Below are positions 45,199 to 56,891 of a stretch of 64,000 bases of DNA, one piece after another. Made by a program: the position numbers and the translations under genes. The notes under the pieces are model-generated. The model had not been told where the DNA came from. It saw only the letters and a list, made by a program, of their open reading frames with translations, and did no database searches. The DNA is from Buxus sempervirens. Lineage: Eukaryota; Streptophyta; Magnoliopsida; Buxales; Buxaceae. The stretch's first letter is position 1, and each line of letters opens with the position of its first letter. The stretch is from assembly GCA_947561395.2 (NCBI GenBank), contig OX387184.1, forward strand, positions 35,082,766 through 35,146,765. The letters are read 5' to 3'.

Positions 45199-47849
45199 AT
45201 GCATACACTTAAAGTTCATCACTCAAGAGGCGTTGATTATATTGATAATGTGGATGAGAACAGATATAGTTATCTTGATTTTGCGGATGATGCCATGAAT
45301 GTAGCTAAGGTTAATGTTGGTAATGCTTTCACCATCAAGTATCGTGCTCCTGGTTCACAAGATTTGCACGTTATTGATGGTGATACAATATTAATGAAGG
45401 TGTTTGAGCTCTATAGCAATGTAAATGAGATCAACTTGGTCGTGGAGGAAGAGCCTGCAGTTCTAATATCCCAATGTACGCAAGAGGAAGCGGCTACTTC
45501 AGGTGGAAGAAGAAGTGAGGAGCAAGAATCAATAGATGATGAAGATTGGGTAGATGAGGAGGTTATAATAAGTGAAGATGAAGATGGAGATGAAGATGAA
45601 GATGAAGATGAAGATGAGTTAAGTAATGAGGGAGAAAAAGAAGGTGAAGAAGTGTTGAATGACACACGTGTACCACGAGAACATGATGAAGTAGGTTTTG
45701 AATATGAAGACGATAATGGAAACCAACTCTCTGATTATGGATCCGGACTACCAAAGTTTAGCTGACTCAGATGAAGAACATGTTGGGGATGGGAGTTTTG
45801 AATTTGATATGGAACATGGTATGGAGGAGCCTAAACTTGAGAAAGGTATGCTATTTCCTAGCATCAATGATTTCAAAAAAGCCCTAACTGAGTTTGCGAT
45901 TAGAGAAGGATTCAACATAAAGAGAATGAAGAATGAGCGAACTCGGGTCACAGTTGGGTGTGCTAATGCGGATTGTAGGTGGAGACTACATGCATCACTG
46001 AGACCTGATGGGATGACTTTCATGATCAAGACAATTCAGCCAGAACATAATTGTACTCGTGTACACAAGAATATTGAAGCAAACTCTAGATGGATATCGG
46101 ATAAGATTATTCCACAACTTCATGCAAATCCAAAGTTGCCTATTTCATCTATTAGAGAGATCGTCCATTCTCAGTACGGTATTGAGCCCAGTGATATGCA
46201 GTTAAGGAGGGCTAGGAGGAAGGCAATTGAAGTCGTAGAGGGAACGCATGGACAGGAGTATGAGATGCTATGGAGATATTCTGAAGTTGTTAGAGCTACC
46301 AACCCAGGGAGTTTGGTAAAGATTGAGTCAGAGAGGTTGGGTCCCTCTTCAACTCCCAGGTTCAAGAGATACTTCATTAGCTTTAATGCAATGAAGATTG
46401 GATTCATTCAAGGATGTCGACCATTTATTGGACTTGATGGTTGTCACTTGAAGGGTCCATTTGGAGGAGTATTGTTAGCTGCAATAGCATTATATGGGAA
46501 TGGTAGTTTGTTTCCTTTGGCTGTTGCAGTGGTTGAAGCAGAAACACAGTATAGTTGGTCCTTTTTCTTACAGCACTTATACATGATTCTTGGGAGTGTG
46601 GATCAACCATGGACTTTCATGTCAGACAGACAGAAGGTATTTATTAATTTTTAACTTTTAAGTAATTAATTTGCTAGATTAGACAAAAGGTATTTAATTT
46701 GCTAGATTAGACAGAAGGTATTTATTAACTTTGTTTAACTTTTAAGTAATAGATTATACTATAATTTGTAACTTTATTTTATTTTACACTTTATAGGGTA
46801 TTATAAAGGCAATTGGAGACATCTTCCCTTATGCTAGCCAGCGTTATTGTGCAAGACATGTTTATAGCAACTTCAAAACAGTTCACAAGGGTGTTTTATT
46901 GAAGAATTTATTCTGGACAGCAGCTAGAGCCTATCATGTATTTGACTTCGAGGATGCAATGGAGCGGATCAAGAATGCATCACCTGCGGCATATGATTGG
47001 CTGAAGGAAATCCCTCCATCTACTTGGTCTAGACACGCTTTTGATGTGCGTGTGAAGAATGACCACATTACAAATAACTTGACAGAGTCTTTCAATCAGT
47101 GGGTTGGTGAACATAGAGAGAAGTCTACCATATCTTTAGTGGATGGTATAAGGTCGAGGTGGATGGTAAAAATTCAAAAACGATACCAAACTGCATTGAC
47201 ATGGACTACATTGGTAACCCCCAAAGTTTGTGGCATATTGGATGCAAGAATCAGGGCTTCAAGGAACTGTCGTGTATTGTTTGCCGGTCAAGATGAATAT
47301 GAAGTAAAGGAGGATGAAACAAGCAGATATATTGTAAAGCTCGGTCCACGGACATGTACTTGCAAGGTGTGGGATTTGTCAGGGATACCATGTAAGCATG
47401 CAGTACAATGCATAAGATGGAGCAGGGAGAATTTAGAGAACTATTGTGACCAATGTTATAGGGTTGACACATACTTGAGGGCATATGCTGAAATGATTCA
47501 TCCAATTCCGGATCAGAAGATGTGGCCAACAGTTGAGGTGGAGCCATTGATGCCTCCTTGTCTTCGTTGTTTGACTGGAAGACCGAAGAAAAATAGGAGG
47601 AGAGAGGCAGATGAACCACGCACCACGGGTGAAGTACGTAGATAAAGTACACTACGGTGTTGTATCTGTAAACAATTTGGTCACAACAAAAGGACATGCC
47701 AGCGTGGCCCGACGAGGCGTTGCAGTAAGGCATCTAATTCTAGAGGAGAGGTATGACAATGTAACCAATTAATGTTTGTATTTCTTTATGTTGATTTCGT
47801 AATAAGTTTGACGATAAATTTCATTTATTTAATGCAGGGAAATAGTTGA
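45199..47849 (+). pseudogene. mudrA-like MULE transposase, three coding exons, with a frameshift and a nonsense change
   Basis: Exons 45199-46636, 46797-47750 and 47838-47849, with gt..ag introns (donors cagaag|gtattt and ggagag|gtatga; acceptors tttatag and atgcag). Order: a PB1-like N-terminus (about 95 residues), a long D/E-rich linker encoded by GATGAA repeats, the MuDR-type DNA-binding region (FPSINDFKKALTEFAI ... VGCANADCRWRLHAS), the MULE DDE core and a SWIM zinc finger (CTCKVWDLSGIPCKH, about 47355-47400). Candidate catalytic residues are D in FIGLDGCH (46436-46438) and D in FMSDRQKG (46625-46627); E in NLTESFN (47085-47087) is a candidate third. Downstream is a CCHC knuckle (CCICKQFGHNKRTC, about 47662-47703). 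Two changes spoil it: a one-base frame change near 45738-45750, between the acidic linker and the DPDYQSLADSDEE segment, and an in-frame TAA at 47643-47645 ahead of the knuckle. Otherwise it is full length, so loss of function looks recent. Confidence 0.9.
46637..46796 (+). other. Intron of the MULE transposase gene with an internal duplication
   Basis: 160 bases, gt..ag. It contains tandem copies of a unit with gctagattagacaraaggtattta, which also repeats the last exon bases (cagacagaaggtattta). A small duplication of the exon-intron border appears to have been absorbed by the intron. Confidence 0.75.
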
Positions 47850-50800
47850 CACACTTTACAAGAAGAATGCCATAGGGTTTGACCTCAAATTTCAATGGTA
47901 TTCTTATTTTCTCTGTCCTTTTAATAATTTTGTTAATAAGTTAGACAACAATGTCTAATAAAAGTGGCCTATGGATGGAGGTGCATATAAGAAGGTGCAA
48001 GATGATACAGTTAAAGAGTTAGAAAATAACTGAATTACTTTTTCCAAGACATTTAGTGCATAAAATTGAATTTGTAATCGTACATGTGGTTTCACTTTGT
48101 ATGTCAAAGATAGTACTATGATTTCCTTTTAAAATCAGGCCACATGTTTGGGACTAACCAAGATATTGTAGTTGCAATAGGAGATATTGAGAATGAACTT
48201 GAATGTCTTCTTTCTGAAACAAAGGGGAATGTCTTCTTTCTAGTTTATTCATTGATATTTCCTACATTTAGTCCCTGCTACCACTACGGGCTATTTCTGC
48301 CACCACCACCAACAGTGTACCACAATTATTGGCACCAGCTGTAGAAATAGTAAGTACCCATGGCCATTGCCACTATGAACAAGTTTCCACTGCCACCACC
48401 ATTTGTTAGCCTCCATCACAAGCCCTCACCAGCACCACCATTGTTGTTGTGGCCACCTCCACTTTCAACTTACAACCACCGCTGCCATCCAATGTCTTTT
48501 GTTGTCAATTTTTTGTTGCTGGTGTTAATATCTAGCTGTCCATACTCTCTCTCTTTTTCTCTCCTTTTTGTTTTCCCAATTCCATGAGATATTAGAATTT
48601 CAACTCCTCTCCTAGCCATTAAAATTCAACCTTTAGCCAAATTCAAATTGTGCTGAGCTGGAATCAAGACTCTGCACATCTACATCTCCTTAAAAGAAAT
48701 GCCCCTGGTACTACATTCAATTTTTTTCTTATACATTAAAATTCAACCTGTTTTATTCAGGTTGTTGGCATTAAACATTTGGGTGGATGGAAGATTTATC
48801 TGTAATACTGTGCTCATGTTCCTTGTGATAATAGTTTAGATCTTCAAGTAGAGCCTTTTTGCTTATTATTATTTCATCCTATAAATTTTATTATGAATGG
48901 AAATGAATAGTAAATTATAATATGGTTGCAGCATGTTATTAATAATGACTGAAATTGGTTTCCTGGTATGTTTCTAATAATTAAGAAGTAGAAATAATTT
49001 ATGGTTTGCGATTTGGTTACTAATGGCCATGAGTAGTACAATCAATATTTATTACTTATTACACAACCTTTTCTTTTCCATACTTTGTTCTTCCTGTTAT
49101 TTTGCAAATTTTTTCCCATCTTCTATCATTCGTGTCTCATTGGTTAATTAAATTTGGTTTGAAGTTGCTATTAAGGTGAGCCCTGTTTTCCATGTGGCAA
49201 ATGCTTTTTACATTTAGAACTTAATACGTGAGGTATAATTGACTGGAAGTTATTCACAAGATCACTACTTGTATACTATTCACAAGATAACTGCCCCTCA
49301 GATAGAGGTATGGTTGGGTTTTTCTGGTGAAATGCTCCAGATTTTTTGCATATTATTTTGAGAACCCTAGTTGTCCACATGTACTTCCTGTTGACATTAC
49401 TTGTATACCAATTTTTGTCAGCTCAATAACATTAATCACATGGTGAGAAGAAGACAAAATTTTATGTATTTCCTGCATAGTACTTTGAATAATAGTGAAA
49501 ATTTGAGAGCTGGTGTTACATGTTATCAGCTTTATTATACAAGTATCAGTGGGGGCCATGCGTCTGAGAATTGTTCACATGGCCTTTTCTAGGGTCCCCC
49601 TCTAACATGGACACACTGAATTTACCTTATTGTTACTCCTAGTGGCAGAAGATGCCATATCTCACCAGCCATTATACAAGTCAGGGAGACCAGAAATCCT
49701 TTTTGCATCTGTTTATTCATATAGCCACCAGCCATTTATGAGGAACTAAATAACATTTTGAATAGCATTGATATCTTTACATGCTTACATTTATGCATTT
49801 TATATTTCTTGTTCTCGTACATCAGCTGCTCTTATTTATTCCATAATAATCTATATCTTGTTATGAGATATAAATTTGGTATGTTCTTTCTGACTGGATA
49901 TTAGTCACTGTTTTTTAAATTTCTGTGGCTTTTCCAATGCAGTTATCGGAGTGGGGAAAGATGAGTATGTGTGATGCTGAGAAGGAGGTATCACCACCTG
50001 GGAAAGGAGGTATCTCACTTGAAGTTTCATCGTTATGGATATTTTTCAATTTTTGCTGTACTTTTGTATTAGAGACTAATATTTTACTTTTGTATTAACT
50101 GAGAAGGGAAAAAGATTATAACACTATCAGATCCTCTTTAGCAACAGTAAATCTGGTCTAGCACAAGGACAATAACATAAAACGAATTTATAACCACTCT
50201 AAAAGGGGAAATTGAGTAAAAAAATTTAACAACAATAATCCTAACCTATACTTGGTTAATTGTCACATAGTACCTGATGCAATCAAAAGAAACTTACCAA
50301 CCAGCTACCTGCTCTAATGTCTGAGTTTCCAAGCATGCACCAACATTTTTGGAATAGAAATGAAGAATAATGCAAATAAGCCACCACATAATAAGACAAA
50401 CACTCATGCATAGAATAGGTTGGGCTCACAAGAAGGAGGGAGTTTTATCTCCACCTTGAATTCCATTAAGCCACCAAAAACTACAATGATCATCATGTTC
50501 ACCACACGGGTTCTTCCAAAAATGCCAAGTAGGATATTGATTAAATAACTCATATCTTCTTCATCTTCTCATCTCCAAAAACCTTGCACATAACTCTACA
50601 ATCCAATACTATTATTCTCAACAGATTTCTATACCTAAAGATGATTAGGAACTTCTGCTATAATGGAGATCTCGGGTAAAAAGTGCTCACAACATTTTTG
50701 GACTTTAATTTGTATCTCCATGTAAATGAACTGCCTGTGCCCATGGGGGAAAACATGCCAAAGACATAAGTAACTTTTTGAGAAGTTGAACCAGTTTATG

Positions 50801-51194
50801 GTATTAAGTCTGATCCTCTTTCAATCAGTTTTATACTTGTTACTTATTAGTTTTCTTATTGTGACAATAGGTGATGGGGAGAACAGGAAGCAATGTGGCA
50901 TTTGTGGCTTCTTTTGTTTCATTGGACATGTTGCAAGGATTTGTTGTGTGATTTTTCACTTTGAATGTTTAATTTCAGCTTAAATGTTTAATTTGTTGTG
51001 TGATTTGTCACTTTGATCGGTTTGTTCCTTCAATGTTCTGGTTTATCTTACACATGGGAATCAATATAGATATCTGGTTTTTGCGGATTTGACTGTTGGA
51101 CAGTTTGTGTATGTGGTTTGGAAGAGGATAAAGCTTAGTGCCGATAAGGCTATGTTCATCTTTGTGAAGAAGCTGGCTGAGGATAAAGCTTAGT

Positions 51195-51400
51195 GCCGAT
51201 GCAACTATCACTTAAAGCCACGCCAAATCCCATTACAAACCTATGCAGCTATCACTTAAAGCCACGCCTATGCAGGTGCATAGGCAAATCCCATTACAAA
51301 AGTATAGACTAAGATTTACATTTGTAAGTTGTAGCCACAAACCTATGCAGCTATCACTTAAAGCCACGCCAAATCCCATTACAAAAGCATTGCTCAAGTC
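51195..51400. repeat. Local tandem repeats (cagctatcacttaaagccacgcc)
   Basis: Three copies of a unit with gcarctatcacttaaagccacgcc, usually followed by aaatcccattacaaa, separated by 20-100 bases of variable sequence. They lie inside the MULE, left of the GRF gene. Confidence 0.8.
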
Positions 51401-51599
51401 CCATAACTTGTGGGCAGACATCTCAAACTATAAACATTCAAACGAATTGGGTGAAACACAGCAAACGGATTACATTGAATGTATCTTCAACCAGTGCTTC
51501 ATCCTTCATAGGGGTTGAGAAATAAGCAAAGCTGCCTGCTACCAATGACTTGGTCGAGACACTCAGTTTCTTTATTTTCAGGTTTATGGGATGCCATTT

Positions 51600-51820
51600 C
51601 TTTCAAGTACCATAACCAATAACACGCTCTAATCCTTTCTTCATAGGCATCCCTTTCAAGTACCATAACCAATAACACGCTCTAATCCTTTCTTCATAGG
51701 GGCTGATAGGCTGAGTACCAATGCCATTTCTTCATAGGGGCCGATAGGCTGAGTACCAATCCTTTCTTCATAGGGGCTGCTACCAATGCCATTTCTTCAT
51801 AGGGGCTGATAGGCTGATTA
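51600..51820. repeat. Local tandem repeats (ttcataggggctgataggctg)
   Basis: Shuffled copies of caagtaccataaccaataac and tttcttcataggggctgat, about four to five of the latter. The order of subunits varies, suggesting slippage or serial duplication. Confidence 0.8.
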
Positions 51821-52222
51821 CACTGAACCGAAGTATTTGAGCAAGGCTGACGGACCAACTCCTTTGTATCAATTAGACGTGAAAATACATGTGGCAAAAT
51901 ACATGGACCAACTCCAAAGTATACGAGAATACCTCTTTTGGTCGGATTCTTGTAACATTATATATGGTGCTTATTTAAGACACGAACATATATAAAACAT
52001 ATAAAACAATCGGAGCAATCTTAGGATCTATGAAAAGGAGAAAAAAAACACACACACACACACAACGTGCAAGCCAAGAATGCTGAAATATACTTCACCA
52101 GTGTTTGTATAATGGTCATCCAAATCCATATTAACAACAAAATTACTCTAAATTGAAATAAGGACCATCAACAAACTAAAATTAAACACACAAGTGTTTA
52201 AATAACAGCTTACACATCTTAC

Positions 52223-52891
52223 TCATCGTTCTCTTCTCTTTCCATTTAACGATAGTCCGTCTAATTTTTCTAAAATAAGTCTACCTAAGTTTGCAACTCT
52301 TTCCGAGGCTTCAACCTCCACTTCAATAATTCTTCTTATTGAGTCAACACGGTCAGTGGAAGAAGGATTAGTAGAAGAAGTGGAGGCATCTTCAACGGAA
52401 GAAGTGGAGGCATCTTCGACATTTTCATCGACCCAGCAAAAATAACCGCACCCACGATCTTCTCGGTCTTCGGCCTATCAATTAGAGAGTTAAGGTTTAG
52501 CATGATATATACAATTCTTACTGAAAAACAAGAAAAGTAATAAAGACATACCTTTGATGCAGGACACACATAAAAGCGTCACCCAAATGACCCCGGCTGC
52601 TTCGAGGTCAAGACTTTGCATGTACCTCGATTGCAAGGGCATATTTTGCATTCATCAGCCCACAAAAAGAACCCACAGTCATTATGTTTCTGCATCAATA
52701 AGAAAAAAAGATTTCTTTTTTTTAGTACATTTATAGAGACTTCTTGTGCTTTCATAATAGATTGGAATTGTTTAGAAGTTGATACTTACCCAACATGGGC
52801 ATCGGTAGAATTCTCTACGAGGATTCTTTTGGGTGTGCGATTTTAGAATTAAACATTTCCCTTGTGCACATGGACATTGTATTGCAATCAT
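52223..52891 (-). pseudogene. GRF-type zinc-finger gene inside the MULE (three exons, one in-frame TGA)
   Basis: Exon 1, 52891-52790; exon 2, 52689-52552; exon 3, 52474-52223; donors ttgg|gtaagt and aaag|gtatgt, acceptors gatgcag and tgatag, all phase 0, giving 163 residues. Two GRF zinc fingers are each split by an intron: CPCAQGKCLILKSHTQKNPR-REFYRCPCW + DCGFFLWADE, and CPCNRGTCKVLTSK ... RFYVCPASK + GCGYFCWVDE. A serine/threonine-rich linker and a helical, leucine-rich tail (SIRRIIEVEVEA ... LGRLILEKL) follow. GRF fingers bind single-stranded nucleic acid in topoisomerase III, APE2 and NEIL3, and occur in short plant proteins, some transposon-linked. In exon 2 a TGA stands where the second finger should have Arg before RFYVCP, fitting CGA to TGA by CpG decay. 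It reads inward from the right TIR and sits where MuDR has mudrB, but it is not mudrB-like. Confidence 0.85.
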
Positions 52892-54404
52892 TTTTCCTAT
52901 CAAAGATGGAAAAACTCAATTCCAATCCATTCCAATTAAAACTGAACATAATTATCCAACAATACACTTAAAACAATTACAACTATACAAGAAGCAAAAC
53001 AAAGTGAAGTAAAATCATCATTACAAGGTTTGCTGGAATTTTATTTGGTAAGCCTAGCAAATGATTCAAATTAGCATATGATGGGGTTTATTTTGCCTTG
53101 AAGCTTTCCTTACAAGGGCATTCTCCATCTTTGTTTACATTCTAATATTCACTGCTGTTTTTCAAAAGATTGATAACTATTTCTGAATGGCATCCCCATA
53201 TTCACTGCTAGAAATCCATTCAACACATTGATGAAAGAGGATTTAGCCGATTCAATTGATTTATAGGCATTATGTTGCTTTAACCTGGAACTGTATCTAT
53301 ATCTAGTGTATATATTCTATACACTAGTTTCTTCCACAACACAAATTTACTGAAAATGAAGAAGATTTTCGGGGGGAAGTAATATCATACACCTTGACCA
53401 CATCAATTACAATGGTTCAATGAAACTTTCGTGATCAAAATTGATTAAAAACTATTTTTATTTATTATGATATATATGTAGTATTAGGTTCAACAACTTT
53501 ATCTCAGGAAAGGAAGAATTCGGTCCTCACTTTGAATTCTGGTGAGTTAACTATGGAGAAGAAATTCATGCTCTGGCCATATGCAAAAGGAGACTGGACT
53601 ACTAATATACATAAATAAAAGCAGTAGATCTAATATACGGATTCCACATGAATTATTACTTCTAAATTCCAACTTTTGTGTCCTAATAATTCCAAGCTTG
53701 ATGTTTTATGTTCTCCACCTGGAGTAGGTTAAATGTTACCTAGGTCTTGAGTTTGCCCACCATGTATGAGTTCATACACAATAGACATTTTACCTTAGTG
53801 TTATCACTTCTCTAAACAATTCTAATCGAATTGGCATTATTGATCTTGCATAAAATGATATTTGGACACATTCTTATTATCTTTATGATGTGATCTGGTG
53901 ACCTAGAAGGAGGGGACAAGAAAGGCTTGGGTCGGACATGTATGGATTCAAGGCTTCCTTCCAACATTTCCAGTACCTTGCTCATAGATGGCCGATCTGA
54001 TGTGTTGAATGGATTTAACCATAAGACCCAAGGCGTTTAATCATGATTCTAATCCTAGCAACTGTTTCTGAAAACTTCTTTTTGAACGAACAAGACTCTA
54101 TTTGACAAAAAATGGTGTTTAAACCTCCTTGTTTGATTTGGATTTGCTATTTTCGAATAGGGGTTTTAATGCTTTGCTTCCATCTTTGAATCAAGGGTAG
54201 CAGATCACAAATTGACACAAATTGACACTAAATACGAACGCACCTGGCTTGCGTTGAGGAAGAGTTAAGAAGAATTTGGAGAAGGAGAACGATGGGGATG
54301 CAGCCGCTGAGGTAATAAGGGCTTCGTCTTCAGGTAATGGGGGAAGGACGAAGGGAGATTATGTCTTCAGTCGTCTTCAGCTTACTTCGTGCTCAATTTA
54401 CTCG
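52892..54404 (-). other. Upstream and probable leader intron of the GRF gene
   Basis: AT-rich, no coding motif. On the minus strand, next to the right TIR (about 54380-54240), there is a CT-rich leader-like stretch ending in gcaagccag|gtgcg, a plausible donor for a 5' UTR intron. This mirrors the arrangement at the left end. Confidence 0.4.
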
Positions 54405-54705
54405 ACAATGCATTCTTTCTTCGGGCTTCTTCTGTTCTTGGTGTTCTTGGAGAAAGGAGGACGAAGGGAGATTTAGGGCAAAGGGAGATCGTGGAGAGAG
54501 AGAGATAACGGAGAGAAGAGCGTTTTAAACAAGGGGTATTTTCGCCATTAGAACAAAATATCCAACGCCGTTTGTGACCAAAGTAACGGCAGGGGGTGTA
54601 ACAGACGCTTTTCCAAACTACGGGGGTAGTAAGTGATCGCTTCTGAACCACAGGGGGTGTCCGTGACACTTTCCCAAACCTCAGGGGGTGTTAGTGTAAA
54701 TTTCC
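54405..54705 (-). repeat. MULE right terminal inverted repeat
   Basis: Reverse complement of 42622-42932, ending ttagtgtaaatttcc. ORFs in it mirror those in the left TIR and are not genes. Confidence 0.95.
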
Positions 54706-55754
54706 TTTATATCTTTTGAGATTTAACTAAGATTTTTGTGATGATTGTGGTTATTTGATTCGACACGTAGGTGTCTCCTCGTACGGGGGTTTATTATTGA
54801 CATGTATATGTCTCCACGTATGTGGGTTTGTTTTATTACGAATGTGATTTGGCGTATGCCTGGATTATTGACTTCGTGTATGTAGTTATTTCATGGCGTA
54901 TGCCTCTTGTTCTCACGTATGCAGCTATCTCATGGTGTATGCCTTTTCATTTAGTATTGATTGATATGTTATTAAGTTATTAAATGTTTTTGATTGTGAG
55001 TTGTGTCTAGCAGGCTTAGCTCTTACATGGATCCATAGAGTAGCTAGTAAATAAAATTGTTCTCTGGAGTTCTTATTTTGTGTCATAGGCATTCCATCAT
55101 CTCGAGGATGGTACCACTCCGGTATCAGCCGGTTGCTACGTTATCCACTCCGGTATCGGTTGGACCGTACATGCTAACTCGCTCCGGTATCGGTTGAGTA
55201 CTTCCATCGGGTGTCGAATAACCTGTCCGGTATCGGCTGGTCCACCTGTAAATTGGTTAGGTAGCATATTGGCACATGTCTATAGTAACTCCGTTTACAA
55301 ATTCTATTAGTCCTGTGATGTCACCGGTGTGGTTTGATGATTGTTATGATTTGTGTATTATTATCATTATTATCATTGATCTTGTTTACTTGCATACCTC
55401 ATTACTTGTTTTATAAAATTATGGATTGTTTTATAGCATGCACACTGCTACTTGTTGAGATTTATATCTCACTCCAGTTTTCCCCATTTTTTTCAGGTAT
55501 TCTTGGAGAGGTCGACAAGCATTGGGATATTATGTAAAGGGTAGTTAGTAGATGTGAACCAGTCATGAGTTTAAAAGTTCTTGTAATTGTTAAGTTAAAT
55601 GAAATGAACTTTATTTTATTATTTTTTCACATAAACACTCTGATAATGAAATGAATAAAAGTGTTAAATTATTCTGGATTTTAGTTGCTTTGGCCCACAT
55701 ACACTAACACCTCGGGTTTGGATAATTGATCCAGAATTAAGGTGTTACATAGTC

Positions 55755-56891
55755 AGTGCAATATGATCTCAGAGATTAGAGATTGGCCAGGAGAATTTAA
55801 GCTAGTAGAGAGCAGTATTAGTATTGCCCAGATACAGATAGAGCCGGATCTAATACAAAGAATCAGAGAGGGTCAGTTAGCAGATCCAGATTTGGTCAAG
55901 ACTAGATAACTAGTGACCAAAAGGGCAAAAGCAGCTAAGGATTTCACATTCAGAGATGACATCCTACAATTTAGAGGTCGTATATGTATGCCTAAAGATA
56001 TAGAAATAAAGAATATCATACTTGAAGAGGGTCACAGATCGAAATATGTTGTACACCCTGGAAGTTCAAAGATGTACCATAACTTGAGAATGATATACTA
56101 ATGGCCTGGAATGAAGCGGGAAATTGCAGAATATGTTGCTAAATGTCTAGTTTGCCAGCAAGTAAAGGCAGAACATAAGCGAACATTCGGTTTGTTACAG
56201 CCATTACAGATACCAGGATGGAAAGGAGAGCATGTGACCATGGACTTTGTTTCAGGTTTGCCTAGGACGGTGAGGCAGCATGATGCCATTTGGGTCATTG
56301 TAGATAGACTGACTAAGTCTGCTCACTTCCTACCTATTTAGAAGACTCAGTCTTTACCGTCACTTGCTGAGTTCTATGTGCGTGAAATCGTCAGATTGCA
56401 TGGTGTTCTTGTATCTATAGTATCTGACCATGATCCACGTTTCACTTCCTAATTCTGGGAGAGTTTTCAAGAGGCTTTGGGAACTCAACTGAAGTTCAGT
56501 ACCAGTTTTCACCCACAGACTGATGGGCAGTCCAAGCGTACCATCCAAACCCAGGAGGTCATGCTCAGATGTTGTGTATTGGACTTCTGGGGTAGTTGGA
56601 GCAAGCATCTAAACTTAGTGGAATTTTCATATAACAATAGTTACCAATCAAGTATTAAGATGGCTCCATTTGAGGCCTTGTACAGTAGAGTCTGTAGATC
56701 CCCTTTATGCTGGGAAGAAATTGGAGAGAAACAATATTTAGGCCCTCAGATTATTCAAGACAGCGTTGAAAAAGTAAATCTTATTAAGAGGAGGTTGCAA
56801 TCGGCTCAGAGTCGTCAGAAAAGCTATGCAGATGTAAGACGACGAGATCTGAAGTTTAAGGTAGGGGATATGGTGTTTTTGAAGGTATCTC
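55755..56891 (+). pseudogene. Integrase of the Tekay-like element (fossil)
   Basis: After a linker, the HHCC zinc-binding region (HPGSSKMYHNLRM ... CLVCQQVKAEH, about 56050-56175) and the catalytic core (MDFVSGLP at about 56238; the FHPQTDGQSKRT segment at about 56508; WSKHLNLVEFSYNNSYQ at about 56600) are clear. It is interrupted at 56891 by a solo LTR and resumes at 60085. Broken. Confidence 0.88.

Larger units (their letters stand above)
47850..52222. other. MULE interior between the two genes; no further gene recognised
   Basis: About 4.4 kb, mostly AT-rich. Short open stretches at 48144-48344 and 48360-48587 have no recognisable motif, and a brief Cys-rich stretch near 50890-50960 (CGICGFFC, then GHVARIC) is suggestive but not a proper zinc knuckle. 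Two local repeat arrays (51195-51400, 51600-51820) lie at the right. This could hold 3' UTRs or remains of captured sequence. Confidence 0.4.
42622..54705. mobile_element. Mutator-like element (MULE) with long TIRs, transposase gene and GRF zinc-finger gene
   Basis: Terminal inverted repeats of about 300 bases (42622-42932 and 54405-54705) are nearly identical: I count about five substitutions in 285 bases, plus one indel block near the inner end. The flanks are tttatatctt on both sides (42612-42621, 54706-54715), a 10-bp duplication in the usual 9-11-bp MULE range. The left half holds a mudrA-like transposase (45199-47849, plus) and the right half a GRF zinc-finger gene (52223-52891, minus); both point inward, as in MuDR. 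Near-identical TIRs suggest recent movement, yet both genes carry inactivating changes. Confidence 0.95.
40405..55749 (+). mobile_element. Solo LTR, Tekay/Del-like, carrying a 12-kb Mutator-like element
   Basis: Starts TGTAGAACCCCGG, ends AAGGTGTTACA, perfect TSD tagtc (40400-40404, 55750-55754). About 3.25 kb without the transposon. A TATA box (tatataaag, about 41070-41078), GC-rich cluster (about 41845-42030), repeat arrays (about 54770-54960 with cgtatgc/cacgtatg, and about 55110-55245 with ctccggtatcgg), hairpin-like gagatttatatctc (about 55457) and acceptor tttttttcag (AG 55495-55496). Its end matches that of the LTR piece ending at 19663. Confidence 0.9.

Noticed and set aside
45411-45665. 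Minus-strand serine-rich ORF
   Set aside because: It is the mirror of GATGAA repeats encoding the acidic linker of the transposase on the plus strand.
50786-50983. Cys-rich stretch as a zinc-knuckle exon in the MULE
   Set aside because: The spacing does not fit a CCHC knuckle and no splice-linked frame supports it.
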